DNA from: Bryum argenteum
Taxonomy: Eukaryota > Streptophyta > Bryopsida > Bryales > Bryaceae
Reading direction: 5' to 3'
Assembly: GCA_037043015.1 (NCBI GenBank)
Contig: CM073321.1
Location: forward strand, 3,477,001 to 3,541,000
DNA length: 64,000 nucleotides
The translations under genes were made by a program, and so were the position numbers. The notes beneath the pieces were generated by a model. The model saw nothing but the letters and a program-made list of their open reading frames with translations, did not search any database and was not told the origin of the DNA. Below are positions 58,502 to 64,000 of this stretch, in pieces; within the stretch, counting starts at the first letter, position 1, and each line of letters opens with the position of its first letter.

Positions 58502-58756
58502 TGTTAAGAACACAGAAAGACACAAGGATATTCAGAACAGAAACTAACAAGAACTTGGATTTACTAGACACCAACACAACACAAACAACACCAAGAAAGG
58601 TGAGTTAGAACTCTAAAGGATGTGTTGTCGAGACTGAAGAACCCTTCGGCCTTGACTCCTATATATACTATCACATAGGAAGCTTGTCAAGCGACTTTCT
58701 AGAAGCTTTGAGACGCTTCTCAATCTTCTAGAAGTTTATAATGTATGTCCGTGACA
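58502..58756 (-). repeat. Chromovirus 5' LTR
   Basis: 255 bases from TGTTAAGAACACAG to GTCCGTGACA. It matches 9580-9877 throughout except for the 46-base-period duplication found only there. TATATATACT near 58660 may be the promoter box. Confidence 0.9.
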
Positions 58757-58761
58757 TAACC
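58757..58761. repeat. Target-site duplication TAACC, right
   Basis: Identical to 9575-9579 at the other end of the chromovirus. Confidence 0.85.
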
Positions 58762-61700
58762 TCTAGATTCCAAGAATTTTGTAAGTCTATGGAATCTCAT
58801 ATTTAACATGTCATGTCTAGCAGGCAACGCTGCAGCAATCACTTGGAGAGGATGGAGCATACTTGCATGAATATTAACCTCCAACCTTGATACGCTCAAA
58901 TCCAAACTCCGGTAACCAGCATCAACATGTCTAGCCAGGAGCGGTTCTCGCTATGCTTCGTCTTCAAGTTCGATTATCGTTTGGTGCATATGGTTGTAGT
59001 CGTCATTCTAAACTTCTCCCAACTTCACCCGAACTAGAGGATTTACGTTAGGTATATCTCCTTCTAAGTCTTCATGTGTTGTTGGTGGAATTTTGTCTCT
59101 GACATCTGTTATATCAGTGTTGAAAAACTCGTGCCTATCCTGATGTGGCTGATTAATTCTCACTAGGTTCTCCATGCCACCTTGAGCTGTTCCTCGTAAA
59201 CTGCCCAGTTATTGCGCAATCGTGCCCTCAGCCAGGTCAAGTCTTGCTAACTACAGAAGTTTGACTTCATGCTTGTAGATGTTCTCTTTTTCAAGAGTAC
59301 ACACACTCGGTGCAAGGATTGTATACCGCGTAGGCGATATGACCTCGTTTGGATGATCTGACTAAGTTAGGACCTCATGGATATTGTGGAAGCACTACAT
59401 TCCTATCGGAAATGGTTTTGGCTTGGATGACAGAGTTCACCATCACTTTTCTGAGCTTCTTGTTCTTCACGAGCCGTTTTGCTTGCTCCAATGCGAAGAG
59501 TCATATTTCTCAATAACATTTCCTGTGAGCTCGTAGATAAGCCAATCCATTCTTTGACCTATAAGCTTCTTGTTTGATTGCCGTAGAACAGCCTCTATAT
59601 TAGAATGAAATGACTCAATTGCGACTGTGGTTTCTTGCTCAGCATGGGATATTTTCCTATTGCCAACTACCCAGATTTTTATTCTTGGCATCTATTTGCG
59701 ATCAAAATACCTCCAATACGCGTCTGCGGCTGGAAGGCGGGCCTTAGCTTTGATGTAGACGTCTTATACCCACTCGAGCAGTGTCCAAACTTTTGAAAAT
59801 GGTCTCTTCTCGGAAGGATCCTCAAAATGGCTTGGAGTCTCGGACATGTACATGAGGTCCCCTACTGTTCGTAAAACACCAGCTCTCGTCTCCATCTGTT
59901 TAAGCTTAGCGCAGGCATTCTTCTGCCACGCTCAACAGACATGCCATAAGCATAAAAAGAGCGAAGAATCTGGCCACACTTTCCTGCAGTATATAGAATA
60001 CATTACACATTGTCAAGTTTTGTTCCGTGACATGTACACCATATTTTGTACACGTTATCATGTGCACGATACAAGATATCATGTACACGATACATTATAT
60101 CCTATACTATAATCTTTGATACTCTGATGGGAGACAGTAGCCAATACATGATACTAAGCTAGCATATCTTTTGCACCTTGTCACTCTAGCACCGTTTTTG
60201 ATGCTTACCAAAGGAATTTAATCTTATTGTTGGCGTCCTCTAGTACAATTGTTGTGGGTCTCCATTCTGGGTTAAATAGTCGCAGCTTCTCTTTCAGAGC
60301 ATCCATCCATGGCGCCAAATCACTTTGTTTGGATTTTGCAGTTATTACAAATGCCATGGGCACCCCGTTTCTCTACTCTTCAAACACCATCATTTTAAAG
60401 AGCGGATATTGTACGCGAAAGTGGATAGGGTAGGTCAGGACATTTGAACAGTAACTAGGACATGGAATGTTGGCGAATATGAAGATGAATCTAACATTTT
60501 TGTTGTTTGTAGCAAAAGTGTCGTCTATGGCGATGATGCTATGATGTCCATACTCGAACATCATCTTTATTTGGAATTGGGTTGGATCCCCATCACAAAA
60601 AGGTACGTTTTCAGAATTCATGACCCCTTCTATCTATGTTCCAAGATCTTGGTAGTAGAAGACCATGTCACGATTCTCTCACACCCACATTTTAACCCTC
60701 TCAGCATCATTCTCATACTTCTTGTACAATTCTTGAGATGAACCCCGCATATGTTCCGGATATCTTTCATGCAGAGAAAGCAATCTCGAGATGAAGTAAG
60801 TGTGCCTACATTGCGTGCATTTGGAACCAATCACTGATCCTTCTGTTTAATTGATTCCCTAGGAACGGCCTCATCAAATTGGCGGAGTACCCAATCTCGA
60901 ACTTTGCCCAATATGTATTTGCGGAATCGAAGCCTTCCGAAGTGCATATTGAGCTTATCGTGCACAATGATACCGTCGATATCAACGTGGTCTTTAACAT
61001 CGTACGGTAACTTGGCAATTGAAAGTAAGAAGTAATACCTTTTTACAAAATACCTACATTGGCATCTACCTTCATAGAGCCTCCCTTCTTCCCTAATGTG
61101 GCACAAGGGCCTCTCTAGCCACATCCAGAATAAACTTGCTTTCCTTTGCAATTATATCCCCTTGCCCGAGGATCCATATCTTGCGTGATTGGAACAACCT
61201 TATCCCTCTATCTTGAGGTCCATACAGACAACTCCATCAATGATGAACACACATTAGCGATGATAGCTTAGCGATAACAGATTCCCCATAACGGATTAGC
61301 AATTTACATACGCGATTTGCATTAGTGATAAGGCACAGTACTGGATACTAGCCCTCTCCAACATAGTTGAATTCAGCTTTGACTGCTTCTTCTCGAATTG
61401 GCCATTTCAATGGACTGATTCGAATTGTCGTGAATCGAGATTTAGAAGCCTCTTGACCTCTACGTTCTAGGCTTCTAGCGCAGATCTTTCCAGGTAAAAG
61501 CATCGAGAGGTGGAATCTGCAAGGCGTCACGTATCTTCAACACCTTGTGTCCGTGCATCGTAAGATATCGTGAGTGCCGTCCTATTCGGAAAGCAGTTTC
61601 CAGATCTTGAAAGCCCTCCTCGCGTACCCTCGACCTTTGGATGACCCTCTCGCCTTCCAGGTTGTTCCCTTGAAGCATTCTCCGCACCAAACACAAATAA

Positions 61701-61880
61701 AACTTCAGCTGATCCCAAGCTAGCTAGCACTTCTCGTGGAAGATTTAGGTCAAGGTACTCCATCACTAAACTCGTTGGTGGCAATCCGCGCAAAAACAAT
61801 CGCATGCGGCGTTGAAGTCCGAATATGGGATGCACGAGGCTGATAACATTGTTCGAATGAAAGGAGAAAATATCGGGCAT
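58762..61880 (-). pseudogene. MULE-like transposase interrupted by the chromovirus
   Basis: From 61880 the - strand encodes MPDIFSFHSNNVISLVHPIF and YLDLNLPREVLASLGSAEVL. After a frameshift come GERVIQRSRVREEGFQDLET and LKIRDALQIPPLDAFTWKDL. The second region (60830-61190) has ESKFILDVAREALVPH and RFRKYILGKVRDWVLRQFDE. The third (60230-60621) is the transposase core with HHSIIAIDDTFATNNKNVRF, VQYPLFKMMVFEE and PMAFVITAKSKQSDLAPWMD. 59467-59691 encodes ETTVAIESFHSNIEAVLRQS and MDWLIYELTGNVIEKY, resembling the post-catalytic block of MULE transposases. The tail 58762-58905 ends FLESRG at the chromovirus. Many frameshifts and stops. Part of 59700-60230 is a recent-looking AT-rich stretch with repeated ATCATGTACACGATAC words. 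Confidence 0.65.
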
Positions 61881-62835
61881 AGTCTAGCAGCTGGTACGCG
61901 AGAGGAGCGGGAGGTACACGTATATGTGCAAGAGGAGGGAATGTATTGGGTAGGTTAGTATGGTATTGGATAGTGGGTCCCACAATGCCGATGGCAATAG
62001 ACGCGAGGTCCGAGGTATTGGTTACCTGTAGTGTTCTTCGCCAAAGACGCGGTGAGGTGTATCGGAAAGCAAATGTGGCACCGGAAAGGAAAAGACTCGA
62101 GCGAGAGGGAGAAAAGTGTCTTTCTTTCCATAGCGCAAGTTGCGGCGAGACAACTAAAACTGGGCCTGACAATAGGAACACGGATTGGACTTAGTGAGCG
62201 GCCACTAATATCATGCTTTAGAACCTAATTTACAAGTAGATGAACAAAAATTAAAAAATTAAAGTTAAACTTGAATTTTTGGTGGTTTAAAGAGTTACTG
62301 CAATCTAATCTATTTTGGGCAAATTTTGAGAATTAATAAACATACACCACAAATTGTATAGTTTTGGGCAGATTTTAAATAATAGTTTTATACTTTGATC
62401 AAAAATATCCCATTAAGGACATTAAGTATGGAGAATTTCGAAGGTAGATATAGATTTTTGAATAGGTATGCGAAGACTCTAAGATCTACAAAAAGTTTCA
62501 ACTTCATACAATCTATATTTTGCAATTGAGTGCCTAACCAGAGACAAGTCAACCACAATATATATGCCTTCTCGCAAGGGTTCAAGGGATTCTCATATTT
62601 TTTGAATATGAGAAAGTTGGATAGTCGAAAAAGTTTTGCCTCATATTGGCGATATATAGTAGAAAAGTATCTACAGTTGGATCATAATTTGCTAGATGCT
62701 TTTCTATCTGGTATGTGGTATGAATTCCCAAAGTGGAGAGCAAGTGTATGCCTTGTGTGGGTCATAGGTAGGGTACAATAAACAGGAAGTGTCAGCGGGC
62801 AATAGAGAATGAGCCGACAGACTGGAAAATGGTAA
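61881..62835. other. No gene supported
   Basis: 61881-62190 is probably the upstream region of the MULE gene. The rest is AT-rich. A + strand ORF at 62530-62781 (SRKSFASYWRYIVEKYLQLD) looks coding-like but matches nothing I know. Confidence 0.35.
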
Positions 62836-63024
62836 TTGGAGGTTCAAGGTTCGCGATTTTCGCCGGCTAATTTTTTTGATAAATACCCTAGTATCACAGC
62901 GTTATCACGTGGGTGGTGGATAAACGGGTATCAATCACACTTAACAGATGGTCATGTGTATGAAAGGATCTTAAAAGATTTTAATCGGATGACCTCAGAA
63001 TACTTCCCCGACAGTGGTGGATGA
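62836..63024 (+). CDS. Unknown short ORF, possible exon
   Basis: 62 codons with balanced composition: NFFDKYPSITALSRGWWING then HVYERILKDFNRMTSEYFPD. It follows the coding-like frame at 62530-62781 on the same strand, so both may be exons or frameshifted pieces of one gene. No domain recognised. Confidence 0.25.
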   Translation: MEVQGSRFSPANFFDKYPSITALSRGWWINGYQSHLTDGHVYERILKDFNRMTSEYFPDSGG

Positions 63025-64000
63025 TAAAACTGTGCACATATTTTCCTGATCCCCACAACGTGCTCACCCACTTCTGAACAATGAATGTCCAATCACACAA
63101 AGCCACCTAGTAAGTGTGAGAGAAACAAGCATCAAATGAGCTCCAGTTTAAGAGGTGATATGCTCATATTTATATCGATTTGTAATTTGTCAGGTTCGGT
63201 TCTGATAGGGTTAAAATAGTCGGCTGTATGGCTTTTTGAAACATCAGGCGATAAACTTGGACATTCCTAAAGATTTAGATGAGGGTTACTTATCGAGAGG
63301 TAATCTGGTCACGATATGCAAATAAAACTCAGATAGAGAAACAAAAATTCTTTCACGACCCCAATCACAGAATATATGGTCATCTGTTCTAGGTTACCAA
63401 TACAGCGAAGCATTTTACACCTCGATGAAACAAATTTGAACATGGTTTTATTTGAAATTGGGCCTATTTCATCGATTTAGTAAGACCTTCCCCATACGAA
63501 TGTGACCAAAAGTAAAAAAAGTTCGAATCAAGCGTGACCAAAGCCTGACACCGAGGCCATAACGAATGAAGGAACCTGTCGCGACCAGAATCCTATCCTA
63601 TTGATGCACAAAAAGAAATTAACAAGTAAAGAGCAAGAAAAGGCAATAGATCTAGTCAAGATTGAACCATATATGATATATTTAATTTTCCGAACCCTAC
63701 ATGAATCCCTTCATTCTGAAGTAAGATTCATATCAATATTGAAAATCACTAACAAAATGAGAACTTACATCCCTCAAATCGTCACAAGAACTCCCCAAGT
63801 TCAAATTGTGCACAATTCTTTTTAGAAGGTGGCAAAATGCTCAAGAGTATCAACTGCTGTTTGAATAAGAAACTGGTTCATTTAATGTAAAAAAATATTC
63901 TCTGAAAAATGAAGAGCCTACATGTTCTACATAAACCAACTTACAAAGTTCTAACTGAAGCAAGCTTTTTCTCCTGTTCCAGCTGACTTTGCAAGCTCTT
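63025..64000. other. No gene seen
   Basis: AT-rich sequence with only short open frames (e.g. 63601-63825) and no recognisable motif. Confidence 0.45.

Larger units (their letters stand above)
9580..58756 (-). mobile_element. Ty3/gypsy chromovirus split by a 43.5-kb insert
   Basis: One retrotransposon on the - strand. Its 5' LTR is at 58502-58756, gag-protease-RT-RNase H at 54996-58198, integrase-chromodomain at 10213-11486 and 3' LTR at 9580-9877. Both LTRs begin with TGTYAAGAACAC and end with GTCCGTGACA on the + strand, and the outer flanks carry the same TAACC. The two coding halves break at the same codon neighbourhood, just after RLRVL of the RNase H-integrase linker on one side and before LQSRHDFLAAG on the other, so nothing appears lost. 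Without the insert the element is about 5.7 kb, normal for chromoviruses. The C-terminal chromodomain and the sequence style resemble Tcn1/Tf2-like chromoviruses known from fungi and non-seed plants. Confidence 0.88.

Noticed and set aside
60040..60115. ATCATGTACACGATAC words as a CRISPR-like or satellite array
   Set aside because: Only about three degenerate copies without spacer regularity, in a eukaryotic context.
1..64000. tRNA or rRNA genes
   Set aside because: I saw no cloverleaf with conserved GTTCRA arm and no rRNA core sequence. A dedicated tRNA scan would be needed to exclude them fully.

Overview
This is a plant genomic window made almost entirely of transposable elements stacked inside one another. 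I see no intact host gene, no rRNA or tRNA gene and no CRISPR array. A plant source is supported by CACTA (En/Spm) transposase domains, Ty1/copia and Ty3/gypsy chromodomain retrotransposons, and a SUVR-type SET methyltransferase with introns. The Tcn1/Tf2-like look of the chromovirus and the unusual SWIM-type MULE transposases make me lean to a non-seed land plant (moss, liverwort or lycophyte) or a streptophyte alga. That lineage call is inference only.

Layout outside the main stack. Positions 1-3400 hold the 3' half of a CACTA TNP2-type transposase pseudogene, followed by a GTCAATAGTGACG minisatellite. Positions 3600-4200 are an unassigned decayed coding stretch. Positions 5172-7553 (- strand) are a broken Ty1/copia gag-integrase-RT region with possible LTR material to 8.8 kb. 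Positions 58762-61880 (- strand) are a MULE-like transposase pseudogene whose last codons lie at 9532-9574. After 62 kb I recognise nothing.

The stack (9.5-58.8 kb). The MULE gene (level 0) is interrupted by one Ty3/gypsy chromovirus, 9580-58756, with LTRs at both ends and an identical 5-bp target duplication TAACC (level 1). Its pol gene is split between RNase H and integrase by a 43.5-kb insert, 11487-54995 (level 2). The insert contains a SWIM/MULE-type transposase gene. That gene is broken by a 17.5-kb LTR retrotransposon, 35900-53405 (level 3), and probably by a TIR-bearing element, about 12950-34822 (level 3). The 17.5-kb element in turn contains a second copy of the SUVR-bearing element, a solo LTR and CACTA copy C (level 4). 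The 12950-34822 element contains a - strand gag-like coding unit (level 4), which is interrupted by CACTA copies A and B (level 5). CACTA A contains another solo LTR and a TTA-flanked MITE (level 6). Many junctions are confirmed by duplicated target bases, or by reading frames that become continuous when the insert is ignored.

The most interesting cargo is a two-copy gene family (14.3-17.2 kb and 46.2-50.6 kb). It encodes a novel conserved N-terminal domain, a coiled coil and a RING-H2-like zinc motif. In the second copy these are followed on the same strand by a SUVR1/2/4-like pre-SET/SET histone-methyltransferase region. Both copies sit behind a related ~110-bp terminal-repeat-like sequence and a pair of GGTGATCACC palindromes. 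This suggests a DNA transposon that carries, or carried, a chromatin-silencing enzyme. Both copies are decayed.
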